Source: Candidatus Omnitrophota bacterium (GTDB taxonomy: Bacteria > Omnitrophota > Gorgyraeia > 1-14-0-20-64-10). From it: a stretch of 15,004 bases of DNA. This document shows, piece after piece, positions 7,161 through 15,004 of the stretch (positions are counted from its first letter, which is position 1; each line of letters starts with the position of its first letter). Position numbers and translations under genes: made by a program. The stretch lies in NCBI GenBank assembly GCA_023248095.1, contig JAHFFF010000023.1:1-15004 (forward strand), read 5' to 3'. The notes beneath the pieces are model-generated. The model had not been told where the DNA came from. It saw only the letters and a program-made list of their open reading frames with translations, and ran no database searches.

Positions 7161-10100
7161 CTACGCTTGGGCGGCTTGGTACAGGGCCTGGAGCACGCTG
7201 CCGCCGAGGGTACCGCTCTGGAAGGTAAACCCAAAGGACCTCAAGATGGACTCGAGCCTGGCGCCAAACTCCTCGAGAACGCGGGGCAGATCCGGAATAA
7301 TCTCAATATGACTGTCGTCGGATAGAAATCCTCGTTCATCAAGCCGCTTCCGCACAAAACCCTTGGCCTGTTCTATTGCATCCTCTTCCCCATTGAGAGC
7401 TCGCGCGTCGTAGGGAATGAGGTAATCTCGCTCCCAATCTCTGATCTGCCCTTCCGAGTAACGAGCCGCACGTGCAATGGCCCGCAGGATGTCCAGCTTT
7501 TTCAGCTCCACCACGGCCACATTGGGAGAAGGTCTTGCCGGCGGCTCATGGAGGAAAAAGAGGGCCGCCAACGCCGCCTCCTTCAAGAGAAGATGCCCCT
7601 CGGCGGCCTGCGTCGCCTCCTCAAACTTGAATTGAGGAAGGACCTGCCGGATCGCCTCCCCTGCGTCCCTGACCACCTTCTCCAACCCGGCCGTCGCGGG
7701 CGGCAACTTCTCCCACCTTGAGAGCACGCCGAAACTGACCCAGGTAGTCGGCAAATCTCCCACAAGGTGAACCCTCTGGTAGTGAGCGTCCACAACGTCG
7801 ATTTCCTTTATAACGTCCCCAAAGATAGTACCCCGCAGCAGAAATCTATCCCCAATCCGCCAAGGGGAAGCCTCTTCCCGCTCTAGAAATTCCTTCTGTT
7901 GCTGCCGGCGAAGCTCCTCGAGCTGCCGTGAAAACTCATCAGCTCTCCCTCGATGCTCCACAGGATTTCCAAGGTCGGGACGCAATTCCAAATAGGTTGA
8001 ATAAAGACGCTCGAGTTCGATCAGACGCTTCAACATTTCGGCCTGAATGATTGTTTCTGGCACGCGCCTTCGGTTCTCTTCGAAAACAGTTTTCAGCGGC
8101 TCATAAAATTCGGGGAACGCGCGGTCTGCATTCTCCGCCCTCATCTCATCAATGTCACGCGGCTTCTCTGAAGCTTCCTGATTGAACAGTTCGGTCCAAA
8201 TGATCTTCACCAGGGCATCGAACTTCTGCTCGATGGGTACAGCAATCTCTCGGCCCCGTCCGCGTTCATAATGGCGTTCGTATAACCCTGCCCTCTGAGA
8301 GTACAGCTCTTCCAGAGCAAGGTAGCGCTCCGATTCTGACTGGACGGTTTCCACACGCGCTTCACGAAGACCTTTCTCGATGATGCTGTCCTGAACCAGG
8401 AGCATCATGCTTCCCGCAATCCATTCCCAGCGAAGGATGGGTGTTCGTCCAACAAAGAAAGCCCTTGTGAGCGCTTGGTTAACTTGTAAAAGCTCATCAT
8501 AAGGGCGTCCCACCAGCAGCTCCTTGACAACAACTATCCATCGATCGGCATGGACAGCAGCCATTTCCTTAAAAGTTTGGAAGAGCTGTCCGCGGACAAC
8601 ATTCGCATCCGGATTGTTCTCCAATCGGAAAGAGGCCGCAATAACTTCGGACAGCTCAGGTCGGTCCGACAACCAGTAGGCAGCATCAAGAAAGGCCTCC
8701 CGTTGTTCCTGCGATAGACCCGGCAGCCCAGAGTTTCGATCTGCAAGCTGCTTTATCCTCTGCGCCGGATCCGCCTCTCCCAGAATGGTCTTCAGAAGAT
8801 TACTGACTTTCTCCTCCAAACCTGCCGCCGGAACACGGGCCAGTCGGGCCCATAGATCCCTTTCCACCTGGTTCAGCTGACGCCGGAAGCGGACCCGGCG
8901 CTCCGAATTGGGTGGGCCGGGATCGAAGGGAACCAGCTCTTCAGCTAACTGCGCAGGAAGGCCGGCATATCGATCGGACGGCGGATTGTCGTTCTGCTCT
9001 ATGAGCTGGACCACTGCCCTGAGCGCCTTTCGGAAATCCTCCCGGCGCTTCAGGCCGATGGCTGGCAATGCCCTCGCGGCAGCCACCCTTACATCATCCA
9101 AAATTCCTCTGCGGTTCATGATCTTCAACAAAGCCGGAAGGGCCTGCGGCTTTCCTTCCCTCCTGACCTTCAAAATCCAATGGTGTACTTCCTTCACCCG
9201 AGGAGCGTTCTGAAACCAGAAGACGGCCGGCCGGACTTCGATCTCCCGTCCCGCCGCACCGATCCACTGGAAAGCCGCGACGCCGGACAGCGAATCGGCG
9301 GCGACCTGCTCCAGCAGCTTCCTCACCGCCTCCTCGTCGAAGGGCTCTGCTTTAAATGTCACCAGCCTGCCGGACGCAAGAAAGGTCAAATTGTCGATCT
9401 GGCCAGCTTGGGCATACCTCTTCAATGCCGTCAAAGCTTCGTTTGGCTCATGCAATCTATCGGTTTCAGCAGGGAGAAACTGCTCCAAACGGCCTCTTCG
9501 AATGACAAACTCCGACGGCTCCAGGTGTCCGTTGATTTTCTCCGACGCCCGAACGGCGGCAATAGCGGGACGGAGAACCGTCGATTCGGGCACCTCCTGC
9601 ATAGCAGCGGTTAACGCGATGATCACGCGGGCGATCTCATCCGTATTGGAGGGTTTCGGTTCACCCGGCCCCGCAATCTGGATCACGTTCTTCGGCAGCG
9701 TTGGATCGTACTTGTCCAGAGAGATGATCAAACCGCGCCAACGATCCACCTCTGGAAACTGCCGGATGTGCTTTGCCGTGTCGTCGACGTACAGCGTCCA
9801 CTCAGGCCGGATCACTCCCTGTTGAGCGAGCCTCCATAAGACCGCACCCTTCGACGGATTCTCAGGATTCGCCACGGAAAAAGGCAGGATTTTATCCTGC
9901 ACGGATGGATCAAACCGGCTCGCCACACGACGCCGGATCCCATCCAGGCTGTCCGCCGAAACGGGAACCAAGGTCCGGATCGGTCCCCTCTGCAGGAAAT
10001 GAGTCAGGAGACGCCCAGTAGCTTCGGACATGTTTTGCCCAATCGGAAAAGCCGGCGTGAGGACTCCTTCCACATCCAATGCGAGAACCTGCGCCGGGGC

Positions 10101-12407
10101 ATTCAGGAGCAGCGGCCCGAGTCGCTGATAGATCTGTCGGGGAGCCAGCGTATTCTCCTCCAGCCCGGCGGCGGGGGCTAGCCCCAGCGCCTTCCTCTGC
10201 TGTACCAGCCAATCCCCTCGTTCCTTCCGAAGTTGCTGCGCCTCGTGGTGGTGAGATAGATGCGACAGATCATGCTTTGCCTTCAGGTAATCCCCGTACG
10301 TCTCCTCCAGCTCGATCCACTTTTCCAACTCGGCAATCCGGAGGATCGGAGACTGTCCAACGGTATGGATCGACGACTGAATAATACCTTCGTAGGCCCT
10401 CCGAACCTCCGGGTCGTACAGCTCCCGGTCCCCGAATCTTATTCCTGTGAGGTGTTGAACAACGGCCGCGTGTATGACAGCCAGCGTTAACTCGAGATGC
10501 TCGATGCGATGAAAAACACCTTTTCCTTCTTCACGATAGATTTTGGCCAATTCACCGCGAATATGAGCCAAGGCTGCATGGAACTCCGCATCATGACCCA
10601 AAGTCCGTCCGACAGAACCAATACCAGCCTCTCTGATAGCGATCCCAGAATAGAACATGAAATAGGGCCCTGCTCGTTCCCACCCGGGTTTGTACTCGTC
10701 CTCCTTACCTATCAAGGCATAAAATTTCCTCACAACCTCCGTTGCTTGATCAGAAGGAAGTTCGGCCAGCAGAACCCGCAGGACCGGGATAGTCAGCGGC
10801 GGTTTTCCCTCTTGGACGGCCAGCATCAACTGATCTCTGACTTGGGAGGGGACAGGGTTCTTGCTGATAAAAGCAGAGCTGATGAGGTCGGAAACCTTTT
10901 CCTGATCGGACAGGAATGGCAGCGCAATCAGGAATGCCCCGCGCTGCTGGGGTTGAAGCACGGGAAGCCCCTGGGCGAGAAGTGAAAACCGCGCCCCGGA
11001 ATCCGGTTCCCGTTCAAAGCGCAGGAGGAGATCCCTCACGGCAGGATCCAGCGGCTCCATCGGCGCGGACTCAAGGCTCTCCTCCAGCCCGGCGGGGCGT
11101 ACAACCGTCACTGGGCCTGAGTGGAGGATCTCCAACTGATTCTCTTCCGCATCAAATAGGGTGATCGTCAGAGTCCAATCCCCGGGACTCACCCGAGCCC
11201 TTAACACTTGCCCCGTCACCCGAACCGGGTAGGACCGTCCCTCGCCGGGTAGCACTTCGATCTCTCCGGAAAAGTCAAGGGTGGAGTCCGGCTTAACGAA
11301 GGCCACCACCCACCGGATCCGCCTCGGTGTCCTGACCGGATTCGGGAGGTCAAGCTCGAACTCAAGCCCTTGATCCAGACGGATCGCTCGGGGAATGGGC
11401 CGCCTATCCCCAATCCTGACTTCCAGAGGTTTCTCTCCTGGAGGTTGGGAGAAGTGTAAACGTGCAGCGGTGATTCCTATGCCCAACAATAGTCCGACCG
11501 TACCGAACCAAGCAACCTCCCTGCGTGTAATCCTCCATCCCGTCGGTTTCCGTTGAGGGGCATCCACCCTTTCAGGAACAGCGGAGGGCGGCACGAGTCG
11601 TTTAATTATTTGGTACCGATCCTCCAATGCCTGCCATCCCGTGAGCAGCCTGTCCACGTTGCCCACTTTCTGAAGAGTCTGCCTCGCAAACCCTATCACC
11701 GCCTGCCACTTTTTATCCCCAATCCTTCGAGATCCGGCGACAGCCTGGATCCCGCTCACAAAGCTCTTTAAGGAAGTCCCCCGCTGCTTTATCTGGCGGT
11801 AAAACTCTTCGTTCTTGCGTTCCCAGTCTCGTAGGATTGGCCCTAACTCAGGATCGTCGCGAAGCACTCGATGCTGAATCGAGGCTTCGAGGAACAACGA
11901 CGTGGCCCAATCATAGGAGGTGGAGATCACTCCTTTAGTTTTCTCTTCCTCCGTGAAGAACGTATCCAGCCATTCAATCCCTTGGAAAGGACCCCTGTTC
12001 TCGGAAGCAGAAGGGACCTGCTTGATCGGAAGGAAGCCCGTTAGCGGGTCGACCAGGAGTCGCTCGATGTCCTTAACAGCCTCCGACTTCTCAGCAGTGT
12101 CGAGCGCTTTGAGGAGGCGCCTGACCACCTTCAAATTTGCCTCCTCCATCCCGGCGGTGGAAACTACAGGAGTCAACGTTTTGGGTAGAAGGGATTCGGC
12201 GACACGGCCGATTGCGTTGAGAGCAGCGTCGGGGCTAGCGCTTCTTTGAAGTGCCTCCTCAAGGCCTGAGCGGGTTTCGGGAAGCTCGTCGGCCTCCCGA
12301 GTACGCAGGGCAAGGGCCGGACTGGGCAGAAAAAGATGTAGAGCTACCAGGAACGCGATAACTCGAGTGAAAGAGTTTTGTTTGGTCATAGGGTACCGTC
12401 GCATCAT
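7161..12407 (-). CDS. giant exported modular protein with GLEE tags and HAD-like domain
   Basis: One uninterrupted frame of 1,748 codons; I do not recognise the whole protein. The N-terminus is a signal peptide (hydrophobic core about 15-30, likely cut near A-L-A, 31-34). Modules are: helical 90-280; hydrophobic segment 298-316 with basic residues on its N-terminal side; beta-rich 325-436; helical domain A 455-740; HAD-like domain 770-910 with D778-V-E-G-V-L-T, S817, K853 and D875-D876; an unassigned part; HEAT-like helices 1085-1120; helical domain B 1203-1508, homologous to A; an SH3-like beta segment 1512-1568; and a helical C-terminus. Tags of the form (S/A)-G-(L/M)-E-(E/K), each with L or M at residues 49, 87, 441, 749, 1197 and 1575, fall at module borders. 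The HAD general acid is Glu instead of Asp. The start is ATGATG after AAAGG; the second ATG has better spacing. It has its own promoter-like sequence and lies between a peptidase gene and rplU. By eye its GC content is lower than that of its neighbours. Function is unknown. Confidence 0.85.
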   Translation of the reverse strand: MMRRYPMTKQNSFTRVIAFLVALHLFLPSPALALRTREADELPETRSGLEEALQRSASPDAALNAIGRVAESLLPKTLTPVVSTAGMEEANLKVVRRLLKALDTAEKSEAVKDIERLLVDPLTGFLPIKQVPSASENRGPFQGIEWLDTFFTEEEKTKGVISTSYDWATSLFLEASIQHRVLRDDPELGPILRDWERKNEEFYRQIKQRGTSLKSFVSGIQAVAGSRRIGDKKWQAVIGFARQTLQKVGNVDRLLTGWQALEDRYQIIKRLVPPSAVPERVDAPQRKPTGWRITRREVAWFGTVGLLLGIGITAARLHFSQPPGEKPLEVRIGDRRPIPRAIRLDQGLEFELDLPNPVRTPRRIRWVVAFVKPDSTLDFSGEIEVLPGEGRSYPVRVTGQVLRARVSPGDWTLTITLFDAEENQLEILHSGPVTVVRPAGLEESLESAPMEPLDPAVRDLLLRFEREPDSGARFSLLAQGLPVLQPQQRGAFLIALPFLSDQEKVSDLISSAFISKNPVPSQVRDQLMLAVQEGKPPLTIPVLRVLLAELPSDQATEVVRKFYALIGKEDEYKPGWERAGPYFMFYSGIAIREAGIGSVGRTLGHDAEFHAALAHIRGELAKIYREEGKGVFHRIEHLELTLAVIHAAVVQHLTGIRFGDRELYDPEVRRAYEGIIQSSIHTVGQSPILRIAELEKWIELEETYGDYLKAKHDLSHLSHHHEAQQLRKERGDWLVQQRKALGLAPAAGLEENTLAPRQIYQRLGPLLLNAPAQVLALDVEGVLTPAFPIGQNMSEATGRLLTHFLQRGPIRTLVPVSADSLDGIRRRVASRFDPSVQDKILPFSVANPENPSKGAVLWRLAQQGVIRPEWTLYVDDTAKHIRQFPEVDRWRGLIISLDKYDPTLPKNVIQIAGPGEPKPSNTDEIARVIIALTAAMQEVPESTVLRPAIAAVRASEKINGHLEPSEFVIRRGRLEQFLPAETDRLHEPNEALTALKRYAQAGQIDNLTFLASGRLVTFKAEPFDEEAVRKLLEQVAADSLSGVAAFQWIGAAGREIEVRPAVFWFQNAPRVKEVHHWILKVRREGKPQALPALLKIMNRRGILDDVRVAAARALPAIGLKRREDFRKALRAVVQLIEQNDNPPSDRYAGLPAQLAEELVPFDPGPPNSERRVRFRRQLNQVERDLWARLARVPAAGLEEKVSNLLKTILGEADPAQRIKQLADRNSGLPGLSQEQREAFLDAAYWLSDRPELSEVIAASFRLENNPDANVVRGQLFQTFKEMAAVHADRWIVVVKELLVGRPYDELLQVNQALTRAFFVGRTPILRWEWIAGSMMLLVQDSIIEKGLREARVETVQSESERYLALEELYSQRAGLYERHYERGRGREIAVPIEQKFDALVKIIWTELFNQEASEKPRDIDEMRAENADRAFPEFYEPLKTVFEENRRRVPETIIQAEMLKRLIELERLYSTYLELRPDLGNPVEHRGRADEFSRQLEELRRQQQKEFLEREEASPWRIGDRFLLRGTIFGDVIKEIDVVDAHYQRVHLVGDLPTTWVSFGVLSRWEKLPPATAGLEKVVRDAGEAIRQVLPQFKFEEATQAAEGHLLLKEAALAALFFLHEPPARPSPNVAVVELKKLDILRAIARAARYSEGQIRDWERDYLIPYDARALNGEEDAIEQAKGFVRKRLDERGFLSDDSHIEIIPDLPRVLEEFGARLESILRSFGFTFQSGTLGGSVLQALYQAAQA
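7884..8801 (-). repeat. copy B of the duplicated helical domain in the giant gene
   Basis: Residues about 1203-1508 of the giant protein. The best-conserved block, 1228-1281, aligns with 481-533 of copy A at about 22 identical positions out of 53 with a single one-residue gap. Shared landmarks are L-P, Q-R-x-A-F-L, L-S-D, N-P and V-R-x-Q-L. A second shared block is I-E-L-E-x-x-Y-x-x-Y-L at 1463-1473. The similarity is at protein level only, so the duplication is old. Confidence 0.65.
10188..11045 (-). repeat. copy A of the duplicated helical domain in the giant gene
   Basis: Residues about 455-740 of the giant protein, the partner of copy B. Blocks 481-533 and 698-708 match 1228-1281 and 1463-1473 in the same order and with broadly similar spacing (about 165 and 182 residues between blocks). 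Both copies directly follow a GLEE tag (442-443 and 1198-1199), so tag and domain may have duplicated as one unit. Confidence 0.65.
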
Positions 12408-12441
12408 CTACCTTTATGGGGGAGTTTACGCCTTTAGCAAA

Positions 12442-12470
12442 AGGATACCTGAGGAAGTCCTTTAAATCAA
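12442..12470 (-). promoter_or_regulatory. candidate promoter of the giant gene
   Basis: On the minus strand TTGATT (12465-12470, 4 of 6) and TATCCT (12442-12447, 4 of 6) are exactly 17 bases apart in the 111-base gap between the peptidase stop and the giant-gene start. A 5-bp dyad CCTTT-AGCA-AAAGG (12431-12444) overlaps the -10 and could be an operator or leader hairpin. The start would leave a leader of about 28 bases with AAAGG before ATGATG. Plausible but only moderate consensus match. Confidence 0.45.
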
Positions 12471-12518
12471 TGGGCTTGAGAGATTATTTCTAAGCTAAGT
12501 TTAGATTAACTGATACGA

Positions 12519-13535
12519 CTACAGGTTGCGGCGGAGCCACTGGCGCCACTCCTGATCCAGCGTGGCCAGGTCGGTGCGGTATTGGGCCCGAAGGGCATCC
12601 TCGACAGCTTCCCCTTGCCCCAACCGCTGGAGAAAGCGGACCATCTCCCGCCAGCTCCAGCGCTTGACCATGTACTGAGCCATCAGGTAGGCAATCTGAT
12701 AATCCTCTTCCAGGTTGGAAGGATTGTACCCCTGCTTCCAGAATTGCTCCCAAGCCGGCAACCTTTTTCCCTCGAAGGCCTTCCTGGCCAAGCTCAGGTC
12801 CAGGGGCTGCACGCGGGATTCCTGAAGTTCGGCGATCCCCTCGTTGAGCCACATCGGGCAGTTCCCCCGCGCGAGGTCGTGAACCAGCGCATGTGTGTAT
12901 TCATGCCAGAGGATCCGCTGTAACTCCTGGCCGGTCGTCCGGCCCGGCTTCAAGGGAAGGCGGATTTTCCCGTCGTACAGGCCAGCCACCTGGTGACTCA
13001 AGCCTTTCACCGCCTCGAAATCGGCATAGGGATAGAGAAGCACGGAAATCGGATGATCCGGGAAATATTCGAATTGCTGGCCTACCTGGCGGTAGACATC
13101 CCGGAGCATCTGGCGCACCGATCCGCTGTCCACAGGAGTCTGACCATCCGCATATCGGACGACGAAGGGGTAGACATCGCTGCGAGAAAGGGATTTCTCG
13201 ATGCCAGCTTCCCGCTGGAGCCGATCGAGCGCCTGCCGAACATCCTTGCGGTCCGGCGCCAGCTTCAGGGCTCGTTCCCATGCTTCCTGGGCCTTGGCCA
13301 AATCTTGCCGCAGATAGTAGAGCTGCCCCAGCAGCGCATAGGCGTCGGCGTGGTCCGGGTGTTCCACCACCGCATCCCTCGCGTACTGGAGGGCCTTGTC
13401 CAGGTTGCGCTCCTTGTATGCAGCCACGGCGCGAGAGAAGGCCGATGCCTCCTCCGCACAAAAGACACGCGCAGAGAAAGAAGAGATTGCAAGTGGAAGA
13501 ATCAGCAGGAGAAGAGCAACCTTTCCCTTCAACAT
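12519..13535 (-). CDS. exported TPR-containing HExxH metallopeptidase (peptidase MA-like)
   Basis: From the ATG at 13535 this is a 338-residue protein. It has a signal peptide (hydrophobic core about 6-19), then tetratricopeptide-type repeats at about 31-110 with D-A-Y-A-L-L-G-Q-L-Y-Y and A-W-E-R-A-L-K-L-A-P patterns. A gluzincin-like domain follows with the zinc motif H211-E-Y-T-H215 and the third ligand E232 in W-L-N-E-G-I-A-E. This layout matches the peptidase_MA family, whose substrates are mostly unknown. It probably acts in the periplasm or at the cell surface; a cysteine at 26 lacks a proper lipobox. The frame stays open 86 codons further upstream, but that stretch is Pro/Arg/Gly-rich and unlike a protein. 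The signal peptide fixes the start despite no clear ribosome site. The giant exported protein lies immediately downstream and is a possible, unproven, partner or substrate. Confidence 0.85.
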   Translation of the reverse strand: MLKGKVALLLLILPLAISSFSARVFCAEEASAFSRAVAAYKERNLDKALQYARDAVVEHPDHADAYALLGQLYYLRQDLAKAQEAWERALKLAPDRKDVRQALDRLQREAGIEKSLSRSDVYPFVVRYADGQTPVDSGSVRQMLRDVYRQVGQQFEYFPDHPISVLLYPYADFEAVKGLSHQVAGLYDGKIRLPLKPGRTTGQELQRILWHEYTHALVHDLARGNCPMWLNEGIAELQESRVQPLDLSLARKAFEGKRLPAWEQFWKQGYNPSNLEEDYQIAYLMAQYMVKRWSWREMVRFLQRLGQGEAVEDALRAQYRTDLATLDQEWRQWLRRNL

Positions 13536-13789
13536 CGCGTCACAAGAGACTGCGACGGGCAGCGTGGGCCGGGCCGGCAGCTGACGAATGGAGAGAAGAT
13601 CATAGCGGCCAGCAGGACGGCGAGGGGGTGGGGTGAGCAGGCATGGGTGGTCCGAGCGGGCACGGTTCCCCGGAGGGCTGAAGGGTTGGGGAGAGCGAGG
13701 ACCATCGACGAGCGGACGGCCTCGCTGGGGCCGTCCGCGTCCTGCGAACCCCATCCCTTCGCCGGACAGCCGGGACAGCAGCCCACGCC
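13536..13789. other. non-coding gap between rng and the peptidase gene
   Basis: About 254 GC-rich bases without a convincing gene. It contains the strong hairpin described separately and, on the minus strand about 45 bases before the peptidase ATG, a TATGAT -10-like hexamer without a recognisable -35. Translations in this stretch are Pro/Arg/Gly-rich in several frames, as expected for shadow frames in GC-rich DNA. Confidence 0.5.
13712..13738 (-). terminator. 10-bp perfect hairpin downstream of rng
   Basis: GCGGACGGCC (13712-13721) and GGCCGTCCGC (13729-13738) form a perfect GC-rich 10-bp stem with a 7-base loop, about 50 bases after the rng stop. No T-run follows on either strand, so classical intrinsic termination is doubtful. 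It may instead protect the 3' end of the rng message, act as a processing site, or slow polymerase. Confidence 0.45.
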
Positions 13790-15004
13790 TCACTGATCCG
13801 CGGCTTGAACCTTGACGATCTCTGGATGCAACGTGGGATCCGCCTTGACCACCACCTTCCCATGGTACTGGGCCTCGATCGATGCAATCGAGGAGCGGTC
13901 CTCGTTGAACAGCCGGGAGGCCAGATCCGGATGCACGGTCACCTCCACCACCGGCTTCTTGGAGGTATGAAAAGCGCTACGGATCTGCCGCAATGCCGTG
14001 ATGGAAACGGTCAGGATGGAACGGATCGAGCCCCTGCCCTGACACATGGGACACTCCTGGAAATTGACCGACTCGAGGGAACGGCGCACCCGCTGGCGCG
14101 TCATCTCCACCAGGCCGAATTCCGACAGGAAGCTCAGGTTGGTCTTGGCCCGGTCGTGGCGAAGGGCGTTCTGCAGCACGTTGAAAACCTTCTGCCGGTG
14201 CGAGGGGGAATTCATGTCGATGAAGTCGATGATGAGAATCCCGCCCAGGTCCCGAAGCCGGATCTGCCGTGGAATCTCTCGCGCCGCCTCCGTGTTGGTC
14301 ACGAAGGCCGTATCCTCCAGGTTTTTTCTGCCGGTGAATTTTCCACTGTTGACGTCGATGGCGACCAGGCTCTCCGTCTGCTCGAGGACCACCGTCCCTC
14401 CGCTGGGCAGATCGATCTTGCGTTTGTAGATCTTCTCGATCTCCCGCTCCAACCCCTTCTTCTCAAAGAGGGAGACCTCCTGCTGGTACAGCTCCACGCG
14501 GGATCGCATCTGCGGCTCGGTCTGAGCCAGGAAGCGCATCAGCTTATGAAACTCCTGTTTGGAATCGATGTGGATCTTCTTCACCTCGTCGCTCAGGTTG
14601 TCCCGGACGATCCGCAGCGGCAGGTTGTACTCCTCGTGCACCATCGCCGGGGCCACCGCCTGGATGGAGCGGGCCTTGATCCGCTTCCAAAGGTTCAGGA
14701 GGAACCTTAGGTCCCGCGCCAGCTGGCGCCGGTTCGCTCCCTGCGCCGCCGTCCGGATGATGAGCCCGACGTCCGTCGGAGGCCGCATCCCCTTCACCAG
14801 GGTGCGCAGGCGATCCCGTTCCTTCGGATCCTCGATCCGCTTGGACAATCCGAACGTGGCGTCCAGCGGCATGAGCACCATGAAATGGCCGGGCAAGGTC
14901 AGATGCGTCGTCAGCCGAGGCCCCTTCGTGCCGAGCGGCTCCTTGATGACCTGCACCAGAATCTCCTGGCCGATCCGAACCAGGTCCTGAATCCGGGGCT
15001 GAGG
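13790..15004 (-). CDS. rng: ribonuclease E/G family, RNase G-type (5' end beyond the window)
   Basis: 404 residues are visible and the frame is open to the window edge; the N-terminus with most of the S1 domain is missing. The first visible residues, I-G-Q-E-I-L-V-Q-V-I-K-E-P-L-G-T-K-G, are the end of the S1 region of RNase E/G. The catalytic core is intact: V-A-I-D-V-N-S-G-K-F with D217, I-I-D-F-I-D-M with D260 (the Mg-binding aspartates), and the zinc-link C-P-M-C-Q-G-R-G with C318 and C321 (numbering from the window edge). It ends shortly after the small C-terminal domain, without the long disordered scaffold of RNase E, so RNase G is the better name. It processes rRNA precursors and mRNA in the cytoplasm. 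A rng gene near rplU-rpmA is a recurring arrangement, here interrupted by two genes. Confidence 0.93.
   Translation of the reverse strand, partial: PQPRIQDLVRIGQEILVQVIKEPLGTKGPRLTTHLTLPGHFMVLMPLDATFGLSKRIEDPKERDRLRTLVKGMRPPTDVGLIIRTAAQGANRRQLARDLRFLLNLWKRIKARSIQAVAPAMVHEEYNLPLRIVRDNLSDEVKKIHIDSKQEFHKLMRFLAQTEPQMRSRVELYQQEVSLFEKKGLEREIEKIYKRKIDLPSGGTVVLEQTESLVAIDVNSGKFTGRKNLEDTAFVTNTEAAREIPRQIRLRDLGGILIIDFIDMNSPSHRQKVFNVLQNALRHDRAKTNLSFLSEFGLVEMTRQRVRRSLESVNFQECPMCQGRGSIRSILTVSITALRQIRSAFHTSKKPVVEVTVHPDLASRLFNEDRSSIASIEAQYHGKVVVKADPTLHPEIVKVQAADQ

Noticed and set aside
7130..7190. Possible terminator stem (AGCCGC/GCGGCT) at the end of the giant gene
   Set aside because: Only six pairs around a 13-base loop that spans the stop codon, with no T-run; too weak to call.
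13536..13793. An in-frame 86-codon upstream extension of the metallopeptidase
   Set aside because: It is Pro/Arg/Gly-rich, precedes a clear signal peptide and contains the hairpin region; the ATG at 13535 is the sensible start.
12993..13796. A 267-codon plus-strand frame opposite the metallopeptidase
   Set aside because: The minus strand encodes TPR and HExxH motifs over the same bases; the plus-strand translation shows no family features.

Overview
The window looks like a chromosomal segment of an uncultured, moderately GC-rich Gram-negative-type bacterium. It is protein coding almost throughout, with tightly packed housekeeping genes, no rRNA or tRNA, and no insertion sequence or CRISPR array. 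The operon content and the large exported protein with recurring GLEE tags made me think of candidate-phylum lineages such as Omnitrophota. That placement is a guess from impression and needs a protein search.

Layout. (1) Positions 1-77: start of a small cysteine-containing DUF5679-like gene on the minus strand, with a clear sigma70-type promoter. (2) 253-1469, plus strand: a two-gene toxin-antitoxin module with an AbiEii-type nucleotidyltransferase first and an XRE-HTH partner second. The genes are coupled by an ATGA overlap, and an inverted repeat over the promoter is a likely autoregulatory operator. (3) 1509-7112, minus strand: a compact housekeeping run in the order rplU, rpmA, obgE, proB, proA, nadD, then a CNNM/CorC-like CBS membrane protein. 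Most junctions overlap or nearly touch. (4) 7161-12407, minus strand: one 1,748-codon gene for an exported modular protein. It has a signal peptide, a second hydrophobic segment, a beta-rich region, two homologous helical domains, a HAD-like domain and a HEAT-like stretch, and six short GLEE-type tags mark the module borders. (5) 12519-13535, minus strand: an exported TPR plus HExxH metallopeptidase. (6) 13790-15004, minus strand: RNase E/G, whose 5' end lies outside the window.

How it fits together. An RNase G gene next to rplU-rpmA-obgE is a familiar bacterial neighbourhood, with proline biosynthesis (proB, proA) and NAD biosynthesis (nadD) downstream. Here the peptidase and the giant gene sit between rng and rplU, so they look like lineage-specific insertions. 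A promoter-like pair lies ahead of the giant gene and a weaker one ahead of rplU, so these parts may be transcribed separately. The toxin-antitoxin pair converges on the end of the housekeeping run and is probably accessory.

The most unusual object is the giant tagged protein. It could be a polyprotein cut at the tags, with the adjacent exported peptidase as one possible processing enzyme. The tags and the internal duplication are visible in the sequence; the processing idea is inference.
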